64,000 nt of DNA from Stictocephala bisonia (lineage: Eukaryota; Arthropoda; Insecta; Hemiptera; Membracidae), in NCBI GenBank assembly GCA_035578905.1, contig JAQJVL010000001.1, positions 6,362,488 to 6,426,487 on the forward strand, read 5' to 3'. Within the stretch, counting starts at the first letter, position 1; each line of letters starts with the position of its first letter. The notes beneath the pieces are model-generated. The model worked only from the letters and a program-made list of their open reading frames with translations, did not search any database and had not been told where the DNA came from. Of the stretch, positions 20,375-32,327 are shown piece by piece. Both the position numbers and the translations under genes were made by a program.

Positions 20375-22525
20375 AAATATATTTTTTTTATTTGGGCTCC
20401 CACTCACCTGCACCCATTCGCCAGGTTGAGCCACACAGCCAGTCAGTGTTAAAACAGAATACCAGTTTTGAAACGACAAGCTATACAGTTTATTTTGAAG
20501 TTATTTATTAAGATTATTATTGTTAGGAACGAAAAACGATTTTACATTGTTATTTTATTTTTCTAATCTATATATCAAACTAAAAACCAGGTGGGCCATA
20601 AGTCTTTTGACAGTAGCAGTTAGTATGAATTTGACAGTAGTTGTGACTTGTCAGCTGTTTATTACAACAAAACTGTTTTGAGGTTATGTTGAAGTTAGCT
20701 AAATAAATAAATTATTGTAAATATTTAGTAAAACGTGACAACAATTTCACTGTCGCGATGAATTTTGTTGTCAAGCGGCTTTATTTATTCTAGTGCGCGT
20801 CACTGTAAATATCTTACGATCCCCAATCACATGTAAATCATATCGTAATTTAAAGCAAAAATGTATTATTTCTGAGCGCAAGGGGTAGAATGAATCGTAA
20901 TGTGAGCTACACCTTCAGTGGCAGGATCGGAGAATGTGGGTCAGAGGGGTAGGTGGGTGGGTGGGGCCTGGATTGAGCAGCAAAGCCACTCGTGCCTATT
21001 GCAACGATCACTGTCGACTTTGACACCTTTTATCACTCGATTGCTCGAAACCTAGCATTAGATTTTATTTGAACGCAGTCATTTTAGATGGCTAACTTAG
21101 AATTTTAAGGTTTCAATCGTTGAAGAAATATTTTTGAGGAGGAAGATTAATGTTGATGTTGAGTGAAAAATAGAAAATATTTATAATTTTAAAGGAAGGA
21201 GGTTATTTTTATATTCATTACAAAATATATCATATTTATTTTTTTAAAGAAAAAATGTATTACTGATGTATAGTGTTAAGACTTGAATCTTACACATTTA
21301 TGAATCTGTCGAAACCCTCATAAAATATATCGGTGATATACTTTTTAATTTTTTTATTACAGCATAATTCGTTGCATCAAAATAAAATTCGTTAAGAAAA
21401 TTAATACTTCACCTCAATCTTGTTTTAATTTAATTTTAAGAAAAACTTTGTAAAACTAAAATGAAGAAATCCTTTGATTAACTTTCATAATATTATTAGT
21501 GATAAGAATTATTATTGATTGTATTTGATTTTTTGAGAGATTTTCCATTTTATATAGTACGACCATATTTGTACCAAAAATCTGATGTAAATAAATGTAG
21601 GTTTGACTTAAAAAATCCATAAACGACAATAAACTAACATTCGATTTTCATAGTTGCTTGAAATTTGCCGAGATATATGCCTAACAGATAAAATTCCATA
21701 AATATAAATTCTTATATTACACTTGAAAATTAATTAAATATTTCCATAACTTAATCCAAGCACAAAATAATTACAACCTCGCATATGTAGTGTGGATGTA
21801 AGGTGACTCAGAATACTCGGTAATAAATAGTTTGTGGATTTTGCTTAAAAATAGGTTAATTTTCGTAGAAAAAAATAATTATAGTATTACAATTACTTAG
21901 AAAAGTTGAGGGGATACGTAAAATATACGAAACGTATCCTTTGAAAATATATCTTGCTACCTTTTTATCGAAGGAAATCGTCATATATGTACTTTAAATA
22001 GAAAAAGGGAGAGGACAGTTATATATATATCTAATAAACCCTTAGGACATGTAAAAACTATGTACCTTATCCTTTGCAAATTTATCAGGTTTCCTTTTTA
22101 TTGTAGGTATTCTTCGTCTATGTACAAAGAAAAGGTGAGATAACAAGTCAAAAAATACCTAATGTACATAAATACTGTGTAATGTAAATATATAAAAAAA
22201 CCTGGATGTCAAAGCAAATTTTATTTTATTGCTTTTTATAATTTACTATAATCGAATCAATTGTGTTGACTCGATTAAGACTACGTTAATACATTATGTT
22301 GATGTAAAATTGGTCGTGTGATTGGTTTTGGAGTCATGATTGATTTTAAAATAAACGATTTAAATTAATTTATGTTTAATCACTTAGCTCTCCCTCTATG
22401 TAATATAAATGAAAATTAATGTATATTTTTTAATATGCTAATGCATTTTTCTAAACTTTGCAAACTCTTAACCATTTTTACAAATTTCTAGAATATGCAT
22501 AGAAATATTGATATAATCATCGTAC
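20375..22525. other. Long stretch without a recognised gene
   Basis: AT-rich. A MITE-like word GTGGGCCATAAGTC occurs near 20592, without a partner that I could identify. A GC-richer patch at 20900-21010 includes runs of GGTGGGTGGG. No open frame of note. Confidence 0.45.
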
Positions 22526-22527
22526 GT

Positions 22528-22602
22528 GTATGGGTGGGTGGGTGATTCAGTACCACTGTACGTTTATGGGTGGGTAGGGGGGTCAATACCATCGTAAATC
22601 TA
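22528..22602 (-). repeat. Two units of the 35-bp TGGGTGGG motif
   Basis: Two copies of TACCACTGTACGTTTATGGG-like sequence, the reverse complement of the unit in the 54441-56004 array; an isolated short relic of that family. Confidence 0.7.
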
Positions 22603-22784
22603 GCCTAAGGGCCATTAATCAGTAAGTCATTTCTGCGAAAAAAGTTACATATCTGATTCCAAATGTAAAGTTATGCTAAGTAATAAATAAATAAAATTAA
22701 TTTCATGTTTTATTATTACATTTGAACAAGTGTCCTTCAATTTATAACATGAATATAATGTATTACCAGCTTTTGGGTCTCATT
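22603..22784. other. No gene recognised
   Basis: Short AT-rich spacer. Confidence 0.4.
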
Positions 22785-23405
22785 TGCAATGAACCTGCTA
22801 AGAGATGGAACTCTTTTTTGCGGCTTTTTCGGTGGCGCCCTATGTTTGCTCGCCGAAGCTCATATTGGAGTCGATACCAAGGTACGAGTACTTCGCAAAA
22901 GGCTTTGTCTCCACCTTCACCTCTTCTACCTGCATAGGGAAGATATTGTTGATTCGTTTCTTGGTAATTACCACGGTCTCTGTCTTACCGAGAGCGAGAG
23001 TCAGGCCGTGTTCTTCCATCTAGCTGTTCACTGTCCTCATAGCCATATTCAGCCCGAGTTGGTCCCGATCGAAGGTCCTGAGTGAAATCAACATGGTGAC
23101 GTCATCAGAATACCCAACTAAATAGGTCTCAATTGGCATCTCAGTTCTCAGCAAACTGTCGTATGACACTTTCCAGAGATCGGTTCAAAGAATCGAATCC
23201 TGAGCGGCTCCAGAAGTGACAGCGACTCTACGAGGACCATAAAGAGTATCGTTCAGCAAAGCAAAATCCTTCAGGTATACGTGTAGCGTGTGCAACAGGT
23301 AGGGAGGAACTAGTAGAGTGTGCTTCAGTGCCCTCAGAATATAACACCATCTGGCAGAGTTGAAGGCGTTTCGCACGTCAATTGTGACGAGTAGGACCAC
23401 ACGAT
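22785..23405 (-). pseudogene. R1-clade LINE reverse transcriptase fragment
   Basis: The minus strand encodes an R1-type palm domain. Motif A appears as TIDVRNAFNSARW near 23370, followed by PYLLHTLHVYLKD. A damaged motif B region reads SGAAQDSIL then a stop near 23180. Motif C is GYSDDVTMLI near 23118, and GLTLALGKTETVVITKKR with KPFAKY follows. The R1 signature DVRNAFNSA is diagnostic of the clade. R1 elements normally insert in 28S rDNA, but no rDNA is present here, so this is a stray truncated copy. It lacks endonuclease, fingers and C-terminal zinc knuckle, and carries a stop after motif B and a probable small indel around KPFAKYS. The related remnant at 49600-51520 runs in the opposite direction. 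Confidence 0.85.
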
Positions 23406-23475
23406 GCGTATGGAGTTTATACTTGCGTTATAAACATTTACTAATACTTTGGGAGGACAAACATCTCGCAACAAA

Positions 23476-23942
23476 TACAGGGTGGAAAAAAATATGGAAA
23501 GTCTTTTACAACAACTTTATTTTTTCCGTAGATAATTTGACTATTTATTTATTTATTTTTGGCTATTGCGTTCCATAAAGTAGAATTTTTATCAGGATAT
23601 TTTACTTCAAATATTTAAATAGCGGAGAAATAATATTGTTCAAATTAGTTACTTTTAAATTCAAATGACCGCTACTCTGGAAAGGATAAACCTTCCGAAG
23701 TCCGGTTTGCGGTAATTATTTTCTATTGAATAGACATTTAATTTGAGACTAAACTTGACTTAGGCTTACATAGAAGATTTTCGTTCAACTCCACGTGGGC
23801 CGTCCCCCCGAAAAGATGAAATGTTACTAATTGCGTCAAAAAGTGTGTTCTTTATAACCATGATGATGTACAAGGTTTCACTTATACCACTGAAGTCATA
23901 TAAACGTTGTGAAAGCGTTTCCATATTTTGTTCCACCTTGTA
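23476..23942. mobile_element. MITE, TACAGGGTGGAA family, full copy
   Basis: Left end TACAGGGTGGAAAAAAATAT and the right end, read inward, TACAAGGTGGAACAAAATAT form terminal inverted repeats that continue as GGAAA. TA at each end fits the mariner target. About 467 bp with no ORF. Relatives: 53049-53507, the start of 41256-42660 and the deleted copy 61559-61788. An internal block GAAGTCCGGTTTGCGG also occurs, slightly altered, in the foldback at 26304-27403. Confidence 0.88.
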
Positions 23943-25073
23943 TTTTTTTCCACTCTTGACCTCTGTAAAACCCATTTTTCCAATGAATTTAAATGAGTCA
24001 TCAATCTAAGACTTAAATGTGTGTACAGTATACACATGCACAGTTGTTATTTTGACTACAGTTAGCAGTTTGATCAAAACTTTTTCATCATAATGCTAAA
24101 TGAAGTCAACATAACAACTGTGTTAAGTATTATATGTAAAGTTAATTTTGTTAAGTATAAAATTTCTTTATAGTGAAATTTCACAAAATGGTCATCATTA
24201 AAAGTAAATAAGTATAACAAAAAGCAGACCTGAGGCAGGACGTCATCAAACCGTTATCATTCAACTTTCATTCAACTTCATTCATTTTGTAAAGATAGTA
24301 TAAATAAAGTATACTTGTCAATGTTTCGGGGCTTTTAAATAAATATTTTAATGTATGTCACAATAAAGACACAGATAGACCCTTACATATTTAAAGATAC
24401 TCTCAAAAAATATATTTCTAGCTCACACAAAAGTAAACATTTCTAAGTAATCACTAAAGTCAACAATTTATATATTATCTTTCATCACAAAGGGCATTTC
24501 TCCAAAACAATAACGATAAAGTATTTGTCCCAAAAGGATGGGCAGATTATATAGTTGATAAAATAAATATAGGTTTTACGAGCTAGCCTGGAGGGAGGGA
24601 AGGTTGTAAAGAGACAAACAGCTGGCCCCTGGCTCTGAAACCCCCCCTGGAGTCTGTTTAAAAGGCTCATGAGATCAGCTGACGGCTTTGTTTCCGTTGT
24701 GACCCTAAAATAGTCATAATATGATTCTTACGATCGATTCATTATATTATATTTTTCTTTTGTTGCATTTTAATTAATGGAAGGTGTTTTATTATTAATA
24801 TATAACAATACACATTGTTTAATTTTTGTTACAAGTACTTTGACAAACAAAATGGTTTTTTTTAATCATTTATTTTGAAATGTCAAATATGAACGTGCAT
24901 TTTTAACGTTTACAATTGACATATTTCTGCATGCTGCCTGTCAGTATACGCTTTATTTCGCTTAACTATAATTAATATTCATTTACCAAAGTACGTTACC
25001 AATTTAGTTTTCAAGTTGAATTGAGTAAATTGAGTTTGGAAAAACTATAAACAGCTAAATTGACGCTCTGAAA
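23943..25073. other. No gene recognised
   Basis: AT-rich except for a GC-richer patch at 24570-24710. The minus-strand open frame there (24485-24670) has no known motif. Nothing supported. Confidence 0.4.
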
Positions 25074-25291
25074 GAACCAGTGGCCGAGCGGTCTAAGGCG
25101 TCAAGACTTTGTACCTGAGTTAGAGAGAGTTAGTGCAGGTTCGAATCCTGGCCTTTATTGTAAGTTTCTATAACTAATATTCGCTTTGTACTGTACTGGT
25201 TCTCCCCCTTACTCTGTCTGGTAAGTGCTCCGCTTAATAGTCTACGGGGAATGAGCAGGGTAAGGATAAACAGGAGATTGGCCTCTCCTTA
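25074..25291 (+). mobile_element. SINE with tRNA-Leu-like head (family 1), best copy
   Basis: A box TGGCCGAGCGG at 25081-25091 and perfect B box GGTTCGAATCC at 25138-25148, 46 bp apart, form an internal polymerase III promoter. The anticodon arm and acceptor stem do not pair convincingly, so it is a SINE head rather than a tRNA gene. The body continues with CTGGTTCTCCCCCTTACTCT, TAGTCTACGGGGAATGAG and AGGAGATTGGCCTCTCCTT. Parts recur at 4310-4462, 5200-5392 and 60362-60490, all on the minus strand. Confidence 0.82.
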
Positions 25292-25459
25292 AATTAATTA
25301 GGGTAAAAAACTAAAAAGATGAATAAAATATTAAAGGTAGTTGAAATAGTAAAATAAAACTGCGTATGTGATAGTTTGAATTTATTCTTTGAACTATCTA
25401 AGACTAGATAGCCTAGTTATAATAGTTTATTAGTACTAATAAAACGAATAATAAATCAT

Positions 25460-26235
25460 TCTTTAGTTGTTCAAACATTTACAATTTATTCGTATTGTTC
25501 ATTTCATCAAAGCGACTGATATCCGACTTTTAATAGGGTCGTTAGAGCTGTTAGGGACAACTTCACTTCCTTGGCTCCCGGTACTGTGCAATGTAGTTCC
25601 TCCAGATATAAGACGTCAGGAGGCACTACTTAAAGAATTCAATAAGATCTTGAATGCCCCACACCTCCGCATTACAAGGATCTCTTTCGTCAGAACAGTT
25701 ACTTAACGTTTCGAAGTCAACTTTACGTACTGTTTTCCAATTTATCAGATAAAACGTACCCCCCATACTAGCTGGGCCAGAGTGTGTACTCTTCTTCGTC
25801 TTGCACCGGAAGAACTACGCCTACTAATAAGCTCAACTTCCTTGCGAATTTCAAGATAAGTACAGCAAACAGGCCCACCACGAGCCAGCAGAAGCTCGGC
25901 TTAGACCCAATAAGGAATAGACATAAGTAGCAGTTTAGGTAATAAATTGAGTTCACCTCGGTTAGGTGAGACCCACAACAGTCTGCATACTTTTTGTCCC
26001 CGTTGGTGAGCCGTGATGAAATATTGACCCTCTGGATGATTGTACAGTGTCCCTTAAGTTGGTTTTTTGATGTACGTGCTTTTTATAGATCCGTCAATAC
26101 CTGAAGTGGGATGAAACTCCTCGTAGCGAATATACACTGTCGAATCGCTTCAGAACTGGCGTGGGCAGATGTAACTACTCGAAATATAAATGGGGATTGG
26201 CGTCAGTGATTGGATCTTGTTCATATGTACATAAA
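25460..26235 (+). pseudogene. LINE polymerase C-terminal fragment
   Basis: The frame 25467-25706 includes WLPVLCNVVPPDIRRQEAL, a conserved post-RT block of insect LINE polyproteins. Near 26140 another frame reads LSNRFRTGVGRCNYSKYKWG, the block before the terminal zinc knuckle. Between them stops and frameshifts are numerous. RT core, endonuclease and a clear 3' tail are not seen. The clade is uncertain (this block pair occurs in several Jockey/I-type families). Confidence 0.6.
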
Positions 26236-26303
26236 ACAGCTTTTTCATTTTTTTATACTGTAAGTGGAAGCTGATAACAAACCAACCGTTTTACATACGG
26301 GCA

Positions 26304-27403
26304 ACAATTAAGTATTAGGACAACTATAACTTTTAAACGAAAAGATATAACACAACCAAATTTGCCATACCGTTACTGGTAATAGCATACTACTTTTATG
26401 AGTACACGGTGATCAGATGTCATCTTTGGGGACGGGCCGTTAGGAGTAAAAATAAAATCTTTAATGGAAGCCTATTTTGATTTTAAAGGTCTAGTTAAAC
26501 TAAAAACAATGCTGCAAACTGGACTTAAAAAGGTTGATCCAGTTGGAGGTAATTGCTGTTCAAAGTTTTAAAAATGTTTAATATGAATAACAGAAAGTTA
26601 CAAGTTGAAGGGAATACTTACTGAACTCCTTTAAAGTAGGTGTTCAAAATGATCCCTGTTAGCCGTCCGGCAATGTGCTAACCGGTTACAAAAGCTGGCT
26701 ACTGCTTTTTGAATGTATTCTGTGGAATAGCTTGAGCTTTCTGTGCTATCATGTGTCTAAGATCAATCAGATCTCTAGGCTGAGTTTCATAAACATTGTC
26801 TCTGAGGTAGCCCCATAAAAAATAGTCCAGCGGAGTTAGGTCAGGGGAATGATCCGGCCAATAAATCGCTTCAAGTCTTCCAATCCACCGGTTATGGAAT
26901 ACTGTATTGCCTCACTTGAACACCATAGTGTGGCATCTTTTTGGTAAAAACATATTTGGAAATCAGCGCCAAGACTAGCTTGTAGAGCAGGGACTATCTC
27001 ATTTTGGAGCATATCTTGATACTTGTTGGCATTTAAATTCCCCTTCAGGTATTCCCCAGTAAATATTCCCTATAACTTGTAACTTTCTTTATTCGTAAGT
27101 ACAATATACATATTAAATATTTTTAAAACTTCGAACAGTAATAACTTCCGACAGGATCAACCTTTTTAGGTCCGGTTTGCGGCATTGTTTTTAGTTGTAT
27201 GCCGCAAAAAAATGTTGTACAAATCAAATTAGACTTCCACTAAATATTTTCTTCTTACTCCTAACGGCCCGTCCCCAAAGATTACATCTGATCACCATGT
27301 ACACAGAAAAGTAGTATGCTATTACCAGTAACGGTATGCCAAATTTGGTTTTGGTATCTCTTGTTTTTTAATAGTTATAAAGTCGTCCTAAGACTTAATT
27401 GTC
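26304..27403. mobile_element. Long-arm foldback carrying a transposase remnant
   Basis: Arms at about 26304-26632 and 27068-27403 are reverse complements over about 320 bp. Matching blocks include CATACCGTTACTGGTAATAG, GTGATCAGATGT, GGGGACGGGCCGTTAGGAGT and AAAAAGGTTGATCC. Ends read ACAATTAAGTATTAGGA and its complement. The middle holds a decayed Tc1/mariner-type transposase on the minus strand. This looks like a long-TIR DNA transposon that lost most of its gene. Confidence 0.85.
26640..27065 (-). pseudogene. Tc1/mariner-type transposase remnant
   Basis: Minus strand. Near 26865-26800 a frame reads WPDHSPDLTPLDYFLWGYLR, matching the WP-x-x-SPDL-x-P-x-D-x-FLWG block with the third catalytic acidic residue, typical of IS630/Tc1/mariner DDE enzymes in insects. 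Downstream come DLIDLRHMIAQKAQAIPQNT and a premature TAG. Upstream, in another frame, YQDMLQNEIVPALQASLGA and a relic of the FQQDGAPPH block (FYQKDATLW) appear. The N-terminal DNA-binding region and first catalytic Asp are absent. At least one frameshift lies around 26890-26930. Confidence 0.82.
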
Positions 27404-28259
27404 ACAATGTATATTTCTCAACGATTGTCAACGAAATAATAAAGATGGAAAGTGCATTGTTTTTTTAATTAATACTAATATGATACTAATTATTTAATCC
27501 CATAGTATAACTCGATATTTTAAATATTAATTCATGAATAACTCATGGTTTATATACATTAGGTTTAAATCATTTTATTTTGAAGATAATTACTTTAAAT
27601 GTGTTCATATTGTCCAAATTTATATTATATGATATTTGGTCAAATATATTTATATTGAAGATGAACCATCTTTATATCTTTAAGTAAAAGAATCTTATCA
27701 CGACACCACATTCATTATTAAAGTACTTGAGAGATCCAAGTTGGATTATATTCATATTAAATTTACCGAGGCAAACTTCACCCTGTCAACATTTATAAAT
27801 TCAATTAATAGTTATTTCAATTTAGTTTTGCTGCAGTAAAACTTAGCTACGGAAGGTGGAGTAACTAGCTGTGGTCGAGGGAAGGTTAGATTGTGAAAGT
27901 TGAAGGTGTTTGTTTTGAGAACTTCGAGAGTGCGGTAGCTCTGATGAGACTCTTGTCTCCCAGGACACGTGCAGGTCCAAGGACGGGAGGAAAGGACCTT
28001 TCAAAGGGCGCGTGTTCTTTATCAGCTCTTTAGTTTCAAAGTATCAGTGTGTTCAATGACCCAACACCTTGTTTGTAAAATCCACCGAAAAAAATGTATA
28101 CTCGTATTTTTATGATTATACTTTACAAAAATTACCTCTCTACTAACTTTTGAACACAATTATCTTTGTAGTGTTCAAAATTAAGCGATTCCAGCAGATT
28201 ATAGCAATATATATTACAGTATCCTCAGCATAAAACCAGCAGTTTTACATATGGTTATC
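27404..28259. other. No gene recognised
   Basis: AT-rich with a GC-richer patch at 27840-28030 that has no open frame or motif I can identify; it could be a fragment of host sequence. Confidence 0.4.
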
Positions 28260-28640
28260 CCAGACCATATGGTAAATATGGTATAAGAGGTCCAACCTGA
28301 TTTTCATGATGTTTTTTAACCTCACGAACACGAATCCATTGAAATATTTCGTCAGAAATCCGATTATCACAAACAAATTAAAATCAAAGAGAAACATTTT
28401 TACATTAAACTATGTTTTATTACATTAATCTTATGTACAAAAGATGTTTTTTGTGACAAGGAATTATTATTATGACGATTAATAACTAAGATATTCAATG
28501 AAAATTTTTGTAAGATTGGTTTAAGTGTTAAGTACTTATGTTAAGTACATAAGCGTAAGTAACAGGTTAGTATATGTTGACTGAAAAATTTTACCGTTTT
28601 TTTAAATAAATCTTTTATTTTCTGTCAATTACGTAAAAAT
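28260..28640. repeat. Diverged copy of the 40120 foldback family
   Basis: GTCCAACCTGATTTTCATG, GAACACGAATCCAT and TAACTAAGATATTCAATGAA match the left arm of 40120-40676 in order (there CACCCGATTTTCTCG, AAAACGAATCCAT, TGACTAAGATATTCAATAAA). Only one arm is evident. Another relative is at 48640-49060. Confidence 0.6.
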
Positions 28641-28814
28641 ATCGTTAATATCACTAAAAAAAAGAATAATAGATTTATGTTACAAATTTAATAGTTATAT
28701 GCTAAGCTTCTACAGACTTCACGTTTTGAAGTGAAACATTATCTTTATGCCTGTTGCATAACAATCAAGTCTAAATAATCCCATATTTTCCCAATGGTCA
28801 CTCTAGGTGATGCT

Positions 28815-29190
28815 GTCAGATGACGTCTTACACCTTTGAGAACATTAATTAATGTATGACGTCATTTAACTTGTAACTAGTTGGTAACTAGAACGTTTGA
28901 GTTGAGAAAACTAGTTGGTGACGCCATATGACTTCTTACACCTTTTGGCAGACTATTTGATGACGTCATATGACTTGTTACACCTTTTGGCAAACTAGTT
29001 TATGACGTCATATGACTTGTTACACCTTTTGGCAAACTAGTTGATGACGTCATATGACTTGTTACACCTTTTGGCAAACTAGTTGATGACGTCATATGAC
29101 TTTTTATACTTTTTGGCAGACTATTTGATGACGTCATATGACTTGTTAAACCTTTTGGCACACTAGTTTATGACTTTATATAACCCGTTA
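28815..29190. repeat. 42-bp minisatellite with CRE octamers
   Basis: About eight units of GATGACGTCATATGACTTGT plus TACACCTTTTGGCAAACTAGTT. Perfect TGACGTCA octamers occur at 28961, 29003, 29045, 29087 and 29129, exactly 42 bp apart. Left-edge units (28815-28920) are diverged. Confidence 0.92.
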
Positions 29191-29204
29191 TGTTAATGAA
29201 ACAC

Positions 29205-29275
29205 TATGTTGAAATGAAATAAAAGCAAGTTTATTTGTTAGGTGGAGTTAGGACTTATAATACACTCTACTAAAA
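29205..29275 (-). repeat. LINE-type 3' tail, reverse copy
   Basis: Reverse complement contains AAGTCCTAACTCCACCTAAC, an AATAAA and TTTCATTTCA, paralleling the tail at 1317-1392. No coding sequence is attached. Confidence 0.45.
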
Positions 29276-29639
29276 CTATAAAATGAGGAAAAATGATATT
29301 GGGAGAAAGTAATCAGTACCCCTTATTTGTATTTACCATGAACGTTCGTATCATATAATCTGCTTCAAATCATGTTATATTGATGCAAGGATATAGTTAA
29401 TACCACAACATTGTATAAGTGTTATTATGATCTACGAATGACATGTATTGAATCGTCACTTAGTTTAGTATACTGGTCATAGATAACCCAATCTTAATGT
29501 GTCATTTTCAACTTTCTAATTCCAATGTTGCTTATATCCTGTAATCAGTTCATGACATTTTTTATTAAATTCAATATAATACTATTGATAAAATTTAAAC
29601 AAATATTATCCTACAGAATAATTTTAAAAATTAAAAAGG
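29276..29639. other. No gene recognised
   Basis: AT-rich spacer; nothing supported. Confidence 0.45.
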
Positions 29640-30505
29640 GCTAAAAACCAATCAAAAATGAAACATAAATTTTTATCCATTGTCCTCTCCATCCTATATT
29701 ATTGTTTACCTTCATATGGAAACATCATCACGAAAGAGAATTCTGAAAGAATCGAAAGAATTCAAAACACTACAATTAGATTTGTCTACAATCTATGTAG
29801 GCGTGACCATGTGTCTGTTTTACGTGATGCTACAATTATCACGACTGCATGCAGGATTCAAACATGTTTTCTGATCAACCTGGTGCTGATAGAGGGTCGG
29901 ACAAAATACCTGGCTGAGCAGCTTGTCCGTCAGGCAGAGGCTGCTCTCCGCCACACTCGACACTACAACCAGCTTCACTTTCCAGGGGTGAGGCTGCAAA
30001 TATCACGACTGTTGATATATTATGCAGGATTCAAGCATGTTTTCTGATCAACCGGGTGCTGACAGAGGGTCAACCAAAATACCTGGCTGAGCAGCTTGTC
30101 CGTCGGGCAGAGGTTGCTCTCCGCTACATTCGGCATTACAACCAGCGTCACTCTCCAGGGGTGAGGCTGGAGGAAAGTGGCAGAAATGGGTGTTCATATT
30201 TTGCTCCACATTTGTATAATAATATCCCCTTTAATATACAATCTCTCTCTCTCTCTCTCTGGCAAATGTTTTAAAACCAATATTGTTAAGTGTTATCGTA
30301 TTGGCCAACAGTAAATAATAGGCCAGCAGCACATAAAATAGGCTTAAAACAGTAAATATTAATTGAATAAAAATGTATATAGTGGTTTTAAATATTACAT
30401 GAATAGTTACATTGTGGTTAGTTTTAAGGACAATGATTTATAATGAAAAACATTGTAAAATGACAATAGCTTGCAATAAAAGCATTTTTATTTATTTATT
30501 TATAT
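29640..30505 (+). pseudogene. LINE 3' fragment with internal duplication
   Basis: The frame 29658-30047 matches the C-terminal region of CR1/Jockey-type RT polyproteins: ILYYCLPSYGN, ERIERIQNTTIRFVYNLCRR, then a tail with RHYNQ..PGVRL. A stretch of about 165 bp containing CTGGCTGAGCAGCTTGTCCG occurs twice, at about 29838-30000 and 30001-30175, so the protein region encoding KYLAEQLVRQAE is tandemly duplicated and the first copy runs into a stop. The 3' UTR ends GCAATAAAAGCATTTT with a TTTA repeat near 30505, a complete LINE tail. The 5' end is truncated near 29640. The clade is not certain. Confidence 0.75.
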
Positions 30506-32282
30506 AAGGAAACGTTATTAAATACTGGCAATAACAGACAAATGTAGATTAGTTTCTGGAATAATGCTGTTATTTGTTTCTAAGTACATGTCACTCACTT
30601 AATGTGACAAACTTAATAAACTTTGTTATCCGTTGTTTTTACGGTTACCTTGACCATTTTCACACATTTAATAGGGGTGTTTTTAACGTTTTGGGCTTAA
30701 ATAACATTTTCCTAATGGAATTATACTGGTATTAAAATACTTTAACTTATAACGCATCGTATGTGGGTTTTAACTTTACGCATTAAACACACTAAAACAA
30801 TTGTTAGGACATTTAACCTTTGTAGTTTGTATATGTACTTTTATGGTATAGTTATTCTATTTTTTTTCTAGTGGAATACTATTCCTTATAGTGGAATTTC
30901 ATGCCATATAAATATGTATTAATGGCTATTATAAATAATTATTTTGTTGATAATATTAAAAAACTATGGTAGATTAAAAATAAAGAAAATTATATTTGAA
31001 GATAAATGTTGGAGTTACAATATGTAGTATAGCAGATGTGTGTGTGTTCCACAAGTCCCCCATTACAATTGGACCGCACAGATTGTGACCTGCGTGCTAT
31101 ATTTACCGTATATGAGGGTTTAAGCAGCGGAGGGGAATTTTCGCCGCTCTACCACCGTATTACATCTTCAATCTCCGGTTTGTGTTCAACTTCCGCAACA
31201 GTTTTTAGTTGTAAAACATAACTGTGATGAATTGTACAAGATATGTTATTGCTATTTATTGTTGACATTATTATTCATTGCGTTAGTGTTATTTGAATAT
31301 TAAAAAATGATTTAATTTATGCGTTATAAGTTTTATTCGTTAGTGTTGATCAAACCAACCAATGGTCATTGCTGCTGATGACATAATAGTGGAGCTTGCT
31401 AATATGCTGCCAGCACGCAGCCTACCGTTTACCTAACTTCCTTTACAGTTTTTAAATGGAATAACATATTCTGGGAAGATTATTTCTCTATCTCACTTCC
31501 ACCACTCAATGCATCTCTCCCGCACAAGTGCTTTCAGTAGGTCGCAATCTATATGTAGTACAGTTTACCTGCGTAGCCCGACAGTAAACTATATTATGAA
31601 TATGCTTCCAAGATACAACTATGCAATGAATGCTTATTATGACCATTTTTAAAATTACATCTGCGAGCAGTGAACTAAATCTGTGTTTTTAATCTCCAAT
31701 ACAACTTGGATCATCTCAGTAATTGCCATGTTATATAAGTTCGTTAGATAAGGACCAAGTCCCTGATCCTACTCCCAGCGATCAGTGAACTTGTGTATAA
31801 TGAACGTCACGTTGTTATCAAGATAATCAACAGCAATATCATTTATAAAAAAATAGATAAAAATAAAAAAACAGGGCGTTTCATGACAAACCTGACAAAG
31901 TTTGGGAAATGGTTATATAGATCAAAATAAAGAAAAAAAATCAAAAATAAATATTAATAAAACGTTGTTTAGCAGAAATCCGTCGTTTGGTTTTTTTCAC
32001 AAAAGAACTGTCTCCGAGATGGCTTAACCGATCTTTATGAAACTCGCTATGTATATTTAATTAATAGAGATCTATGAAAAACATATTTTTGATCCAATTA
32101 CAAATTTATTAATGTGGCCATTTTTATTTTTCAAACGGAAATTACGAGAAAACGACATAAAATACAACAGAAAATACTAAGAATACTTATTTAGGCAATT
32201 TTATTACCAATCTGAAAAAAATATATAATGAGACAAAAAATAATCAAGACACACTGACATTTGTGTTGAGAGGAAAACTTCT

Positions 32283-32327
<45 letters not shown>

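Noticed and set aside
25074..25160. A tRNA-Leu gene.
   Set aside because: A and B boxes are good, but the anticodon and acceptor stems do not pair and the downstream body recurs at other SINE copies, so it is a SINE head.
32284..32323. Poly(A) tail of a recent minus-strand retrocopy.
   Set aside because: No recognisable body on the minus strand upstream of it and no target duplication seen; kept only as a homopolymer.
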